A stretch of DNA of 64,000 nucleotides from Solitalea lacus (GTDB lineage Bacteria; Bacteroidota; Bacteroidia; Sphingobacteriales; Sphingobacteriaceae). Positions 43,122-52,680 of this stretch are shown one piece after another; the stretch's first letter is position 1, and the number at the start of each line of letters is the position of its first letter. Both the position numbers and the translations under genes were made by a program. The stretch spans positions 1,364,001 to 1,428,000 of the forward strand of contig NZ_CP091740.1 of NCBI RefSeq assembly GCF_022014595.1, written 5' to 3'. The notes under the pieces are model-generated. The model had not been told where the DNA came from and did no database searches. It saw only the letters and a list, made by a program, of their open reading frames with translations.

Positions 43122-45734
43122 ATGAAAAGTATTGCTGCAAAGGAAAAGAACAATCAAAAAGCTCAGCAAAGAATTGTTGAAAGCGAAAGCAGGTTGCGAG
43201 CTTTTTTTGAGAACGTAGAAGGGTTTACTTGTTTGCTTGATAATCAAAAACGCCTGGTAATCTTCAATCATAAATTTGCGGAAGGTTATAAATTGATAAC
43301 CAATGTTGAACCCAAAGTAGGAGAAGAGTTTTATGCCTATTTACCTCCAAATGAAAGGCAGTGGCAGGAGGAAATCCTTAATCGGGTTTTACAAGGAAAT
43401 AAAGAAACCACCGAAGGCCGTTACGAATTAAATGGGCGACAGGTATTGCTAAGGGCTTCATTCAATCCCGTAATTGTTGCCGGAGCAGTAACCGGCATAT
43501 CTGTCTATATCACTGATTTTACAAAAAAATTCGAAGCTGAATTGGCCATTCGTGAAGCAGAGGCAAAATTTAGAGGTTTGGTTGAAACCTCCATTGTGGG
43601 TGTTTATATTATTCAGGATGGAAAATTCCGGTATGTTAACCCAAGGTTTGCTGAGATATTTGGTTATGAACAGGACGAACTAATTGATTCTTATCCGGTT
43701 GAAGTTGTAGTTGCAGAGGAGGATAGAAAAATTGTTTTGAATAATATCAGTGATCGACTGAAGGGTGAAAAAGTTAGTATTCACTATGAAGCACGAGGGA
43801 GGAAGAAAGATGGACAAATCATACATGTTGAAATTTTCGGTAGCAGAACTCTATGTGAAGGCAAACCCGCCATTATCGGATCATTAATTGATATTACCGT
43901 CCGTAAACGGGCTCAAGAGCAAATTATTAATGAAAAGAAATTTTCAGACTCTATTATTAATAGCCTGCCTGGTGTGTTTTACATGTTTGATAGGAATGGA
44001 AAATATTTATGGTGGAATAAAAATCTTGAAATTGTTTCGGGCTATGATGCTAACGAAATTGCAAACCATAAAGCGGGTGAACTTATAGCTCCTGAAGACA
44101 GAGGAATGGTAAATAAAACCATTGAAAAGGTGTTTGCCGAAGGATATGCAGATGTGGAAGCCCAAGCTTTAACTAAGAATCAATTCAAAATACCTTATTA
44201 TTTTACCGGTCGACTTATTGAGTACGATGGTAAGCCTTATATGCTTGGCTTAGGTATTGATATGACCACCAGGAAGAATGCAGAAGTTGCCTTGAAAGAA
44301 AGCGAACGCAAATACCGTGCATTGATTGAGCAAGCTGCGGATGCTATATTATTAGTAGATAAAAAAAACAACCTTATTGATGTAAATAGCAGCGCTTGTC
44401 AGTTATTAGGATATGCAAGGGAGGAATTATTGTGGATGAAAATTTCTGATATTTATTATGCAGAAGAGCTTCGGGGAAATCCTTTGCAATTCGATTTATT
44501 ACTGGAACAAAAATCTTTTTTGAGCGAACTAAAACTTAAAAGGAAAGACGGCACAGAAGTACCGGTAGAAATTAATTCAAAATTATTGGATGATGGAAGG
44601 TTTCAGTCAATAATAAGAGACATCACTGAACGTAAAAAAGCAGAAGAAGCACTTCAAAAATCAGAAGCTAATCTTCATGCCATTTTAGATGCCACTTATA
44701 CAGGTTATATTTTGGTGGATAAAGCTTTCAAGGTTATTTCGTATAATCACAGTGCTGTCAAATTTGTTAAATTGGAACGAGACAAGGAGATCAAGGTTGG
44801 AGACAATCTTATCGATTATTTTTTGAAAGACCGACAAGTTGAAAGCGCAAAGCTTTTGAATGATGTTTTGCAAGGTAAAAGAATTAACTATGAATCAGAA
44901 TATCCGCAAGCGGATGGTTCGATTCATTGCTATGAAGTTCAAATGTTTCCTATTTCAAACCAGAATAATAAAATATTCGGCGTTGTACTGGGCCTGACAG
45001 ATATCACCAAAAGGAAAAAGGCTGAACTCGATCGTCAACATATAACCGACGATTTACTTCAGAGGAATAAAGACCTTGAACAATTCGCATACATAGTTTC
45101 TCATAATCTACGTGGACCGGTGGCCAGCATGCTGGGTATATCAGAGATTCTGCACAGCCCTTATGTTACGAAAGAAGAAAAGGACCAGCTGGAACAATTT
45201 CTGTTTAGCTCTGTGCAGAAACTTGACGAAATTATTAAAGACCTAAATCAGGTTGTACAGGTAAAACGAGGGATTACCGAGAAAAAAGAAAGGGTTTACC
45301 TGGCTAGTTTAGTAGAAGATATTAAATCTACCATTCAAAATTTGCTTCAAAATGGAGATATTGAAATTAGAACTAATTTTTCTCAGATCGGCAAACTCAC
45401 TACTTTTCGAAGTTACTTATACAGCATTTTTTATAATCTGATTTCCAATAGTATTAAATTTAAAAAGCCTCATAAAAAACAACTAATAGAAATCAGTAGT
45501 GAAAATTATAAAGATAAAATTGAGCTTAAATTCAGGGATGAGGGTGTAGGGATTGACCTCGAAAAATATAGCCAACAGTTATTCGGATTGTATAATCGAT
45601 TTCATCTTAATACAGAGGGAAAGGGAATGGGCCTATTCATGGTAAAAACGCAAGTAGAAATTCTGGGTGGTAAAATATACGTTGAAAGTGAACCCAATGT
45701 TGGGACTACGTTTCTTTTAGAGTTTCCGAAGTAG
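43122..45734 (+). CDS. Sensor histidine kinase with five PAS domains
   Basis: The 870-residue soluble kinase has five consecutive PAS domains (about 25-135, 145-265, 275-395, 400-510 and 515-640); the boundaries are marked by ITDFTKKFEAE, IDITVRKRAQEQI, IDMTTRKNAEVALKESE, IRDITERKKAEEAL and LTDITKRKKAELDR. The kinase core begins with the phosphoacceptor box FAYIVSHNLRGPVASML (His661), with an N box LISNSIKFKK near 770 and G boxes FRDEGVGIDL and GKGMGLFMVKTQVEILGG. It has no membrane segment and no receiver domain. The ATG at 43122 is preferred over a TTG 18 codons upstream. No response regulator gene is adjacent, so it is an orphan kinase. Confidence 0.95.
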   Translation: MKSIAAKEKNNQKAQQRIVESESRLRAFFENVEGFTCLLDNQKRLVIFNHKFAEGYKLITNVEPKVGEEFYAYLPPNERQWQEEILNRVLQGNKETTEGRYELNGRQVLLRASFNPVIVAGAVTGISVYITDFTKKFEAELAIREAEAKFRGLVETSIVGVYIIQDGKFRYVNPRFAEIFGYEQDELIDSYPVEVVVAEEDRKIVLNNISDRLKGEKVSIHYEARGRKKDGQIIHVEIFGSRTLCEGKPAIIGSLIDITVRKRAQEQIINEKKFSDSIINSLPGVFYMFDRNGKYLWWNKNLEIVSGYDANEIANHKAGELIAPEDRGMVNKTIEKVFAEGYADVEAQALTKNQFKIPYYFTGRLIEYDGKPYMLGLGIDMTTRKNAEVALKESERKYRALIEQAADAILLVDKKNNLIDVNSSACQLLGYAREELLWMKISDIYYAEELRGNPLQFDLLLEQKSFLSELKLKRKDGTEVPVEINSKLLDDGRFQSIIRDITERKKAEEALQKSEANLHAILDATYTGYILVDKAFKVISYNHSAVKFVKLERDKEIKVGDNLIDYFLKDRQVESAKLLNDVLQGKRINYESEYPQADGSIHCYEVQMFPISNQNNKIFGVVLGLTDITKRKKAELDRQHITDDLLQRNKDLEQFAYIVSHNLRGPVASMLGISEILHSPYVTKEEKDQLEQFLFSSVQKLDEIIKDLNQVVQVKRGITEKKERVYLASLVEDIKSTIQNLLQNGDIEIRTNFSQIGKLTTFRSYLYSIFYNLISNSIKFKKPHKKQLIEISSENYKDKIELKFRDEGVGIDLEKYSQQLFGLYNRFHLNTEGKGMGLFMVKTQVEILGGKIYVESEPNVGTTFLLEFPK

Positions 45735-45801
45735 ACCAGTTAAGCAGAAAAAACTATTTAATTAAACAGCTGACGAATAGAATCGAACCTTTTATAGTAT
45801 A

Positions 45802-45837
45802 AAAAAGAGCGCTACCGTCTTAAGTAGCGCTCTTTTT
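45802..45837. terminator. Bidirectional terminator between the kinase and the blaR1-like gene
   Basis: AAAAAGAGCGCTA (45802-45814) pairs exactly with TAGCGCTCTTTTT (45825-45837) around a 10-nt loop. T-runs form on both strands, so it ends the kinase gene and the convergent M56 peptidase gene. Confidence 0.93.
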
Positions 45838-45855
45838 AGTATAAATTAAATCTGA

Positions 45856-47820
45856 TTATTTGGAAATACTGAATGAATAATCATCACCATCAATACCCGA
45901 AGATTTTTTTACAAGTTTTTCATATTTCTCAAACAACGTTTTCGATTGCTTTTTGCCATTTATTATTAATTCTTTGCTTTTGCCTGAAATACTGAATTGA
46001 TAATTTTCTCCTTTTTTAATTAGCCCATCAGAAATTAATGCTTGCTCCAAACCGTTTGAGAAGCTATCATTTGTTTCAAATTGAAAATTAAAAGCAGGGA
46101 AATCTATTTTATCTAAATCAGCTAAGTGAGCGGTCATTGCAGCCAATTGCGGTTCAGCTAGCTTAGCCCATTCGTTCATGTTCATTTCATAAGCTTTCAT
46201 TTTAGGTTCCCACTCTTTTTTCATTTTTTCTCGCCATTCCTTACCATATTTTTTCTCCCAAGCTTTGCCCCATTCTTCCATGTCTTTTTGAAACTTTTGC
46301 ATTTTCTTTTCAAATTGTTTTCGCTCTTCAGGGCTTATATTTTCATTGAAATCATTCATTTCAAAATCAAACTTACAATCCGGCATCACAAAATCCATTG
46401 GAGGAATTGCAGGAACAAGAGGTACCGGCGGAAGTTCAATATTGCCCCAAGAAGGAGGAGTGGGTGGAACTGGTGGAGTTGGGGGGACGGTATATCTAAA
46501 TGATCGAGCGTTCAGGGCTTTTTGAAGATCTTTTTCATTCCAATTCTCTTTTGGAATGGTTTTGCCATTAACTCGGATTTCTTTCACTTCACCTTTGTCA
46601 TTTTTTATGATCACCACAGCATCTCGGTCATCAATACTAACGTCTTTGTTTATTTTGATACTGTCGAGCTTTAATTTTCCCGAAGTAATATTTGTTAATG
46701 AAGCCTTAGCTACCGGAGTGGAAGTAGTAAAATTAAGCAGTTTGTTTTGAAGATTTAGTTTCTTGTCTGATGAAAATACATCAGTACTGTTCATTGTAAA
46801 GGTAATTAAGGCTGTGATAAGCACAATTGCCACTCCTGAAACATTGTTTAATGTGCTTGTATGTTCCTCATTGTGGCCAATTAATCTTTTAATTCGATTT
46901 AGTAACGAACCTTTTCCGTTGAGTGCCATTGCAAGTGAATTTTTAGGTTGTATGTTAAACAATTCTTCAACGCTGGTTAATGCTCTTGCCAGTGAAATAG
47001 CGTCGCATCCAGATGCAACAGCCAAATCATCACAGCAGAGTTCACGTTCTTTTCGGATAGTATTACTGATCCACCAAATACCAGGATGGAAGAAGTAAAT
47101 AATTTCAAGGATTGACTGAAAGAGATTGATTAGGTAATCATTGCGTTTGATGTGAGCTAGCTCATGAGACAAAATAGCCTCAATTTGATTGGCAGGTATT
47201 GCTGCAAAGGTGCCAATTGGGACCAGAATATATGGTTTTAAATATCCTACTACTGTTGGTATTTGTACTAAAGCAGATTCAAATAACTGCACCTTGCGTT
47301 TTAGTCCAAAGCGTTTCTCAAGTTTTTGCAATTTATTGGTCCAATGTTCAGTAACATTATAGAGTTTGCGTTTGCGTAAGCGGAAAATATAGGATAATCC
47401 TCCAATCAGTCTTATTGATAAGAGAACAACGCCAATTATCCAAGATGCTAAAATCAATGAGAGATGTTGTTCTAAAAAGGAAGAAACTGTACTGAGCCAA
47501 GTTGAAATATTACCAGATTGTACTGACGACTCAAAAAATAATTGACTATAATTCAATTGCGTTAGCTGATTTGGAGAAAAGTTTGTTGAGGAAGGCAAGT
47601 TTTCCCAAATGCTAAAGAAAGTGATTACAGAGATCAAGAATGTTCCAGCTAAGATTGAAGTGGCAGTCAAATAACGGAGTCGAGAACTCTTGTCTTTCAG
47701 TACAACCATTAATGCTGCTAATAATAAACTAGCTAAAGCTATTTGCCAAATGGAATGAATGAGTGTCCAACCAAGTGTTTGAGCTACTTTCCCGTTCAAA
47801 ATAGTTTCAAAGGTATTCAT
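45856..47820 (-). CDS. M56-family (BlaR1/MecR1-type) membrane metallopeptidase
   Basis: The 654-residue protein has four membrane segments within the first 340 residues (about 22-40, 52-72, 120-140 and 320-338) and the zinc motif HELAH at 219-223 inside EAILSHELAHIKRNDYLIN. In the BlaR1 model the peptidase is activated by a sensor domain and cleaves BlaI. Here the C-terminal 310 residues are not a penicillin-binding sensor (no SxxK/KTG set); they start with VNGKTIPKENW-like sequence, contain a Pro-rich repeat (PPTPPVPPTPP) and a long charged helical stretch. The inducer is therefore unknown. It follows the blaI-like gene by 2 nt. Confidence 0.92.
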   Translation of the reverse strand: MNTFETILNGKVAQTLGWTLIHSIWQIALASLLLAALMVVLKDKSSRLRYLTATSILAGTFLISVITFFSIWENLPSSTNFSPNQLTQLNYSQLFFESSVQSGNISTWLSTVSSFLEQHLSLILASWIIGVVLLSIRLIGGLSYIFRLRKRKLYNVTEHWTNKLQKLEKRFGLKRKVQLFESALVQIPTVVGYLKPYILVPIGTFAAIPANQIEAILSHELAHIKRNDYLINLFQSILEIIYFFHPGIWWISNTIRKERELCCDDLAVASGCDAISLARALTSVEELFNIQPKNSLAMALNGKGSLLNRIKRLIGHNEEHTSTLNNVSGVAIVLITALITFTMNSTDVFSSDKKLNLQNKLLNFTTSTPVAKASLTNITSGKLKLDSIKINKDVSIDDRDAVVIIKNDKGEVKEIRVNGKTIPKENWNEKDLQKALNARSFRYTVPPTPPVPPTPPSWGNIELPPVPLVPAIPPMDFVMPDCKFDFEMNDFNENISPEERKQFEKKMQKFQKDMEEWGKAWEKKYGKEWREKMKKEWEPKMKAYEMNMNEWAKLAEPQLAAMTAHLADLDKIDFPAFNFQFETNDSFSNGLEQALISDGLIKKGENYQFSISGKSKELIINGKKQSKTLFEKYEKLVKKSSGIDGDDYSFSISK

Positions 47821-47822
47821 AG

Positions 47823-48206
47823 TTATTTACCTCCTTCTAATTGGTCTAAAAGTTGACGAATTTGGTCGAGCTCTTCCTTTGAGGTTTGTGAACTTCCTAA
47901 TGCATGCATTACCAGTTTTGATGCTGAACCTCTAAATGCAGTATCTAAAAACTTATCAACTAACTCTTTCTGAATGTCATGTTCGCTAACTGCCGCATCG
48001 TAAATATGGGTCCGGTTGCTATCATTCCTGGTAAGCATCTCTTTACCATGCATTATTTGCATAAGTTTAAGAGTGGTGGTATAACCAGTTTCTTTTTTTT
48101 CGTTCAGCTGTTCATTGACAAAGCGAACCGTATTAGAACCATGTTGCCACAGCACTTGCAATATTTCTAATTCTGCGTCGGTAGGTTTCGAAATCTTCAT
48201 ATGCAT
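47823..48206 (-). CDS. BlaI/MecI/CopY-type transcriptional repressor
   Basis: The 127-residue repressor begins ISKPTDAELEILQVLWQHGS, the classic start of the family, with a winged helix (residues about 5-75, NEKKETGYTTTLKLMQIMHG as the recognition part) and a C-terminal dimerisation helix. In the family, cleavage in the C-terminal part by a BlaR1-type peptidase relieves repression. It is encoded immediately upstream of such a peptidase gene. Three TACGAA-N4-TTCGTA palindromes lie within 90 bp upstream of the start, strongly suggesting autoregulation. The start could be the ATG at 48206 or the one at 48200. Confidence 0.94.
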   Translation of the reverse strand: MHMKISKPTDAELEILQVLWQHGSNTVRFVNEQLNEKKETGYTTTLKLMQIMHGKEMLTRNDSNRTHIYDAAVSEHDIQKELVDKFLDTAFRGSASKLVMHALGSSQTSKEELDQIRQLLDQLEGGK

Positions 48207-48223
48207 TAAACGTTAAATTGAAG

Positions 48224-48295
48224 TACGAATTATTTCGTATATTAAATATACGAAGAGTTTCGTATTTAAAAGCGTTTACTACGAAATGTTTCGTA
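48224..48295. promoter_or_regulatory. Three tandem operator palindromes of the BlaI-type repressor
   Basis: TACGAA-N4-TTCGTA occurs at 48224-48239, 48249-48264 and 48280-48295, all perfect in the two 6-bp arms. Centres are 25 and 31 bp apart. The array ends 18 nt upstream of the repressor start codon, as expected for operators over its promoter. Confidence 0.85.
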
Positions 48296-48383
48296 ACAAA
48301 AGTGTTGTGTGGTTGATAATCAGTGTGATATCGGTGTGGTGCACTCTCGAACACTTGATTTCAGCATAAATAAACTAGTTGTT

Positions 48384-48959
48384 TTATATAGCACTAATAG
48401 AAGTTTCTTTTGAGTGAATTATAATACTTAGCGAGTTAACGAGTAGTATAATGAGGTTTAAGAATAAGATAACCCAAAATCCCCATACTACATTATCCCC
48501 CCAATATAGAAATAAACCTAAAAGAGCAGTTGTTATTATTGAGAGCTTAAATAATGTTTTAAGGTTTTTGTTTTTTAACACTAAAGCGAATGAAATAATA
48601 CTAAGGAAAAAGTAAATGGCTATGCTGGATTTATTGAAATATCGATAGGTGTATCCAATTATTGAATCGTTTTTACCATCGGGCGTCAAAATCAATTTTA
48701 AATAATCTCTTGCAGTTTTAGCTGAATCAGGCTGAACCTCTTTTGGCTTGTAAGGCTTAGTCGATGTTGTATCAACTGCATAGCCTGTTGAATCAATAGC
48801 TGTATCAATGATTTTTGTAGAATCAATAGTAATTCTATTCTGACTATTTTCAACTTTTCTAGACTCCATTACTGTACATGATTTGATCGCAGGTAAAAAG
48901 AAAGTAACCATTAACAAACCATAAAGTATTTTAGAAATATTTTTTAACAACATTTTCAT
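48384..48959 (-). CDS. Membrane protein of unknown function
   Basis: The 191-residue protein starts with a hydrophobic segment (KILYGLLMVTFFLPAIKSCT), where the cysteine could make it a lipoprotein, followed by a Ser/Thr/Asp-rich extracytoplasmic stretch (residues 35-90) and three further hydrophobic segments (IAIYFFLSIISFALVLKN, TLFKLSIITTALLGLFLYWG and VWGFWVILFLNLIILLVNSL). I do not recognise a family. It lies 30 nt downstream of the DUF4349 gene and shares its strand, so the two are probably cotranscribed. A link to the BlaI/BlaR1-like pair further downstream is only positional. Confidence 0.7.
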   Translation of the reverse strand: MKMLLKNISKILYGLLMVTFFLPAIKSCTVMESRKVENSQNRITIDSTKIIDTAIDSTGYAVDTTSTKPYKPKEVQPDSAKTARDYLKLILTPDGKNDSIIGYTYRYFNKSSIAIYFFLSIISFALVLKNKNLKTLFKLSIITTALLGLFLYWGDNVVWGFWVILFLNLIILLVNSLSIIIHSKETSISAI

Positions 48960-48988
48960 GCTTAAAAAAAATTAGTTTAAAGTCGTAT

Positions 48989-49894
48989 TTAACCATTCAC
49001 TTTTTCTTTTTTTAGTCTATAGCCATACTTTCTATAAAGCAGATAAGCTATCAATCCAAGTAGAATCACGCCCCAAAGTTTCATAATAAACACGGTAAGG
49101 TCAGCCAAAAGCTCAAAGCCGCTTATGAAAGATTCTTTAATGCGGTAGCTGAAGCTAGGCTTGTACTGGTCGATATTGTCCGTATTAGCAATGAGAACTT
49201 TACTTACTAGTAGGGGTTGGTAAACAGAAATATTAATAGTGCTGTAATTGATTTGATCTTTAAAGCTTAGGTTAGAAAGTTTAGCATTATCAGCTTCATA
49301 TTGTCTGTTAAGCAGCGTTTCCTCTGCAGATGTTGTTTCGCCTAACTTCTGCCCTTTGTTATCAATAGCATTGGTTAAGCGATTTTCACTTTTATTGATC
49401 CGTTGTTGAGTCAGGTTATTGGAAAGCAATTGCAAGTTAACGTCATCAGCTTTAATGATGCGGTAATCAAGAAAATCAACCAATTTGGCAATTTCTCGTA
49501 ACGTAGTATCCATTTTAGTGTTTGGAACCCGAATAATCAAATGATTGGAAACTGTAAAATGTTTAATTTCTACCGATGAATCAGCGCTAACTTTTGTAAC
49601 TGTGGAATAATCAACATCACTACTTAAGTTAGAAAGTGTTACAAATCCACCATTTTGAGTTGTGATTTCCTCTATTCTATAAGTTGCTTTCGCAACATCT
49701 TTCACTTTAAATTTTAATTCCGAAGATCGTATGAATTGACGTTTAGTACTATTTAAAGATTCGGTGGCCGTAGGAGAGACGGTACTAGTTGAATCAGCGC
49801 TAACTGCAAGAGATTCTTCTTTATGACCTTGACCGCAACCAGCTATAAGGCACGTGAGCACGGTTGATAGTATTAGCTGTTGAAATTTTTTCAT
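48989..49894 (-). CDS. DUF4349-type lipoprotein
   Basis: The 301-residue protein has a lipoprotein signal (LSTVLTCLIAGCGQG, lipidation at Cys20), a DUF4349-like domain (about 60-230: RSSELKFKVKDVAKATYRIE, ITTQNGGFVTLSNLSSDVDY and LIIRVPNTKMDTTLREIAKL), a coiled-coil part within it, and a C-terminal membrane segment (LWGVILLGLIAYLLYRKYGY) with a basic tail. Function of the family is not known. It would be anchored at both ends in the cell envelope. It is divergent from the aromatic hydroxylase gene. Confidence 0.88.
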   Translation of the reverse strand: MKKFQQLILSTVLTCLIAGCGQGHKEESLAVSADSTSTVSPTATESLNSTKRQFIRSSELKFKVKDVAKATYRIEEITTQNGGFVTLSNLSSDVDYSTVTKVSADSSVEIKHFTVSNHLIIRVPNTKMDTTLREIAKLVDFLDYRIIKADDVNLQLLSNNLTQQRINKSENRLTNAIDNKGQKLGETTSAEETLLNRQYEADNAKLSNLSFKDQINYSTINISVYQPLLVSKVLIANTDNIDQYKPSFSYRIKESFISGFELLADLTVFIMKLWGVILLGLIAYLLYRKYGYRLKKEKVNG

Positions 49895-50097
49895 GATAGC
49901 TGAGGTTATTTTTAGAGATTTTAGGTGATAAGTGATTGTTATAGAATATTTACTAAATAATGTTTAAACAGCGGAAATTGCCGAAATTTGAAGTTAATTA
50001 CAGCCGCTATTTCGGGTAAATTATTTATAATTAATTCTCCAAAAGTTGAGAAAGTAACCCGTTGATTTTTAATTTTACTCAACCAATTAATAAGTTG

Positions 50098-51867
50098 ATG
50101 AATACCTTTAATAACAAGCAAGTAATTGCCTTGCCTAACCATTTAAAGCAGTATATTGTAGAGCAGCATTATGAGCATTATACGCCTGTGGATCATGCCA
50201 TTTGGCGTTATGTAATGCGTCAAAATTACAGTTATTTAAAAGATGTAGCTTTTTATCCATATATACCGGGGCTGAAAAAAGCCGGCTTGACAATTGAAAA
50301 AATTCCAAGTTTGCAGGAAATGAATGATGCTTTAGGCCAAATCGGATGGGGAGCTGTGACGGTTGATGGATTTATTCCTCCGGCAGCATTCATGGAGTTT
50401 CAGGCCTATAAAGTTTTGGTTATTGCCGCAGATATCCGACAGATAGATCATATCGAATATACCCCAGCTCCCGATATTATTCATGAGTCGGCTGGTCACG
50501 CTCCAATCATTGGGGAACCTCGTTATGCTGACTACTTAAGTTATTTTGGATACATCGGTTCAAAGGCGATGTATTCATATAAAGATTTTGAATTATATGA
50601 AGCTATTCGCCAACTATCAATTTTAAAGGAAATGCCTGATGCTGACCCTGCTGAAATTGTCAAAGCGGAAAAAGACCTTGAATTTAAACAGCAAAATTTA
50701 GGTGAGCCGTCGGAAATGGCATTGTTGAGTCGCTTGCACTGGTGGACAGTGGAGTACGGTTTGATTGGAACTTTGGACGATCCTAAAATTTACGGAGCCG
50801 GTTTGTTATCGTCTATTGGCGAAAGTGCTTCTTGTATGCGTCCTGAAGTAGCTAAATTACCCTATTCAATTAAAACGTTGAATTATTCATATGATATCAC
50901 AAAACCTCAGCCACAACTGTTTGTAACACCTGATTTTGAAACGTTAATCAATGTGTTGGAAGAATTTGCTTCAACTATGTCATTTAGAAGAGGTGGAACT
51001 TACGGGTTATTAAAGGCAATTGAATGTCGTAATACTTGTACTGCAGTATTCAGTTCAGGATTACAGGTAACGGGCACTTTTACAGATGTTGTATTAGATA
51101 GTAATGATCAGCTGATTTATATTAAAACGTCAGGCCCATCTGCTTTGTGCTTTAATGATAAGCAGCTTGAAGGACATGATAAAAACTATCATGCAGATGG
51201 TTTTAGTTCGCCAGTTGGAAAATTGAAAGGCTTAGACATGCCTTTAGAAGATTTTCATATTAATGATTTCAAGAATATTGGGATTGAATTAGGAGAATCT
51301 GCTGTCCTGGAATTTGAAAGCGGAATTATGGTTACCGGTACCCTGAAATCAGTAATTCAGGAAGGAGAAAAACTAGTATTACTTAGCTTTATAAATTGCA
51401 AAGTTTACGATAAAAACAGCAACAAAATTTATTTTGAGCCACAATGGGGTGTATACGACATGGCCGTAGGTTCAAAAATTGATTCGGTGTTTTGCGGGGC
51501 GGCTGATAAAGATGCATATGAATCAATTGCATTAGTTTCAGAGACTAAAACTTATCAAACCCAATATGACAATAAAACGGTACGTTTACACGAACTATAC
51601 CGAATAGTACGTAATGTTCGGGAACAACGTGCAGATGTGGCGTTATTACCTTCGGTTTGGGATTCGCTCAAAACTGAACACACTAATGACTGGCTATGTT
51701 CAATGGAGATTTTAGAAATTTTTGATCATGCCGGTCTTCATCCAGAATTGGTTGAGGAAATACGTTTATACCTTACTAACAAAGCTTCTAGTTTACCAGC
51801 TTTAACTAAGTTGATTAATGATGGCTTTAAATTAATTGCCAATCCGGTAATTGATTTGGTACATTAA
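50098..51867 (+). CDS. Biopterin-dependent aromatic amino acid hydroxylase with a large C-terminal extension
   Basis: The 589-residue protein contains a biopterin-dependent hydroxylase domain (residues about 20-310). The iron ligands are His129 and His134 in DIIHESAGHAPIIGEPRYAD and Glu219 in RLHWWTVEYGLIG. The PHH-type GAVTVDGFIPPAAFMEFQAY region precedes them. Most bacterial phenylalanine hydroxylases are about 260-300 residues; here about 280 extra residues follow (beta-rich, with repeated segments such as SGLQVTGTFTDV and SGIMVTGTLKSV). It most likely makes tyrosine from phenylalanine, feeding hppD/hmgA/fahA. The ATG at 50098 is preferred over an upstream alternative in the same frame. 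Confidence 0.92.
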   Translation: MNTFNNKQVIALPNHLKQYIVEQHYEHYTPVDHAIWRYVMRQNYSYLKDVAFYPYIPGLKKAGLTIEKIPSLQEMNDALGQIGWGAVTVDGFIPPAAFMEFQAYKVLVIAADIRQIDHIEYTPAPDIIHESAGHAPIIGEPRYADYLSYFGYIGSKAMYSYKDFELYEAIRQLSILKEMPDADPAEIVKAEKDLEFKQQNLGEPSEMALLSRLHWWTVEYGLIGTLDDPKIYGAGLLSSIGESASCMRPEVAKLPYSIKTLNYSYDITKPQPQLFVTPDFETLINVLEEFASTMSFRRGGTYGLLKAIECRNTCTAVFSSGLQVTGTFTDVVLDSNDQLIYIKTSGPSALCFNDKQLEGHDKNYHADGFSSPVGKLKGLDMPLEDFHINDFKNIGIELGESAVLEFESGIMVTGTLKSVIQEGEKLVLLSFINCKVYDKNSNKIYFEPQWGVYDMAVGSKIDSVFCGAADKDAYESIALVSETKTYQTQYDNKTVRLHELYRIVRNVREQRADVALLPSVWDSLKTEHTNDWLCSMEILEIFDHAGLHPELVEEIRLYLTNKASSLPALTKLINDGFKLIANPVIDLVH

Positions 51868-51975
51868 AATAAAGTTGATAGACAATGGTCAATAGTCTGT
51901 TGTCTGTTTATCTTTGTTCAAGAATATTGGTCCATGGTTTATCAACTATGGACCTTTTGCTTAAATTTTTCTTCC

Positions 51976-52680
51976 ATGAATATAATAATAACTGGAGCCA
52001 GCAGTGGTGTTGGTTTTGAAGCGGTGTTTGATCTATTAGCGGATCCTAAAAATCAGGTTATTGCGCTGGCACGATCAGAAGATAAGCTAGCTCGTCTGGC
52101 AAGCATAAATGAACAACTGAATCCCGGATCTAAATTATATCCTATTGCTTTTGATATCTACTCAGGTGATTATCGAAACGGATTAATTCCATTCGTAACG
52201 CAGGTGTTTGGCAAAGTGGATGTTCTAATTAATAATGCTGGTCAGTTAATTAATAAGCCATTTGTTGAATTGAATCAAACAGATTTTGAACAAATGATGC
52301 AGAATAATTTGTTCAGCCATGTTAAGATGATTCAGAGTATGTTGCCTCATTTTTCAGAAAATGCTCATATTGTAAACATTGGAAGCATGGGAGGTTTTCA
52401 AGGGAGTGTGAAATTTCCGGGTTTAATATCTTATTCCGCGAGTAAAGCGGCTTTGCATAATTTAACTGAGTGTTTAGCAGAGGAGTTAAAAGATCAAAAA
52501 ATAAAAGTAAACTGCCTCGCCTTAGGTTCTGCCCAAACAGAAATGTTAGAAAAGGCTTTCCCTGGTTATGAAGCACCTGTTATGGCTTTTGAAATGGGTA
52601 AGTACATTGCCGATTTTGCATTAACTGGCCATAAGTTTTTCAACGGAAAAATTATTCCGGTAGCAACCACAACGCCTTGA
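51976..52680 (+). CDS. Short-chain dehydrogenase/reductase
   Basis: The 234-residue protein starts MNIIITGASSGVGFEAVFDL with the dinucleotide-binding TGxxxGxG motif, then has the NNAG motif (VLINNAGQLINKPFVEL), the catalytic Ser and the Tyr-x-x-x-Lys pair in YSASKAALHNLTECLAEELK. The cofactor cannot be fixed from the sequence. The start is the ATG at 51976; a longer frame exists upstream without motif support. It follows the hydroxylase gene on the same strand at a distance of about 110 nt. Substrate unknown. Confidence 0.92.
   Translation: MNIIITGASSGVGFEAVFDLLADPKNQVIALARSEDKLARLASINEQLNPGSKLYPIAFDIYSGDYRNGLIPFVTQVFGKVDVLINNAGQLINKPFVELNQTDFEQMMQNNLFSHVKMIQSMLPHFSENAHIVNIGSMGGFQGSVKFPGLISYSASKAALHNLTECLAEELKDQKIKVNCLALGSAQTEMLEKAFPGYEAPVMAFEMGKYIADFALTGHKFFNGKIIPVATTTP

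Noticed and set aside
45856-48206. Beta-lactam resistance operon
   Set aside because: BlaI and M56 homologues are present, but there is no beta-lactamase or penicillin-binding sensor domain, so a resistance role is not supported.
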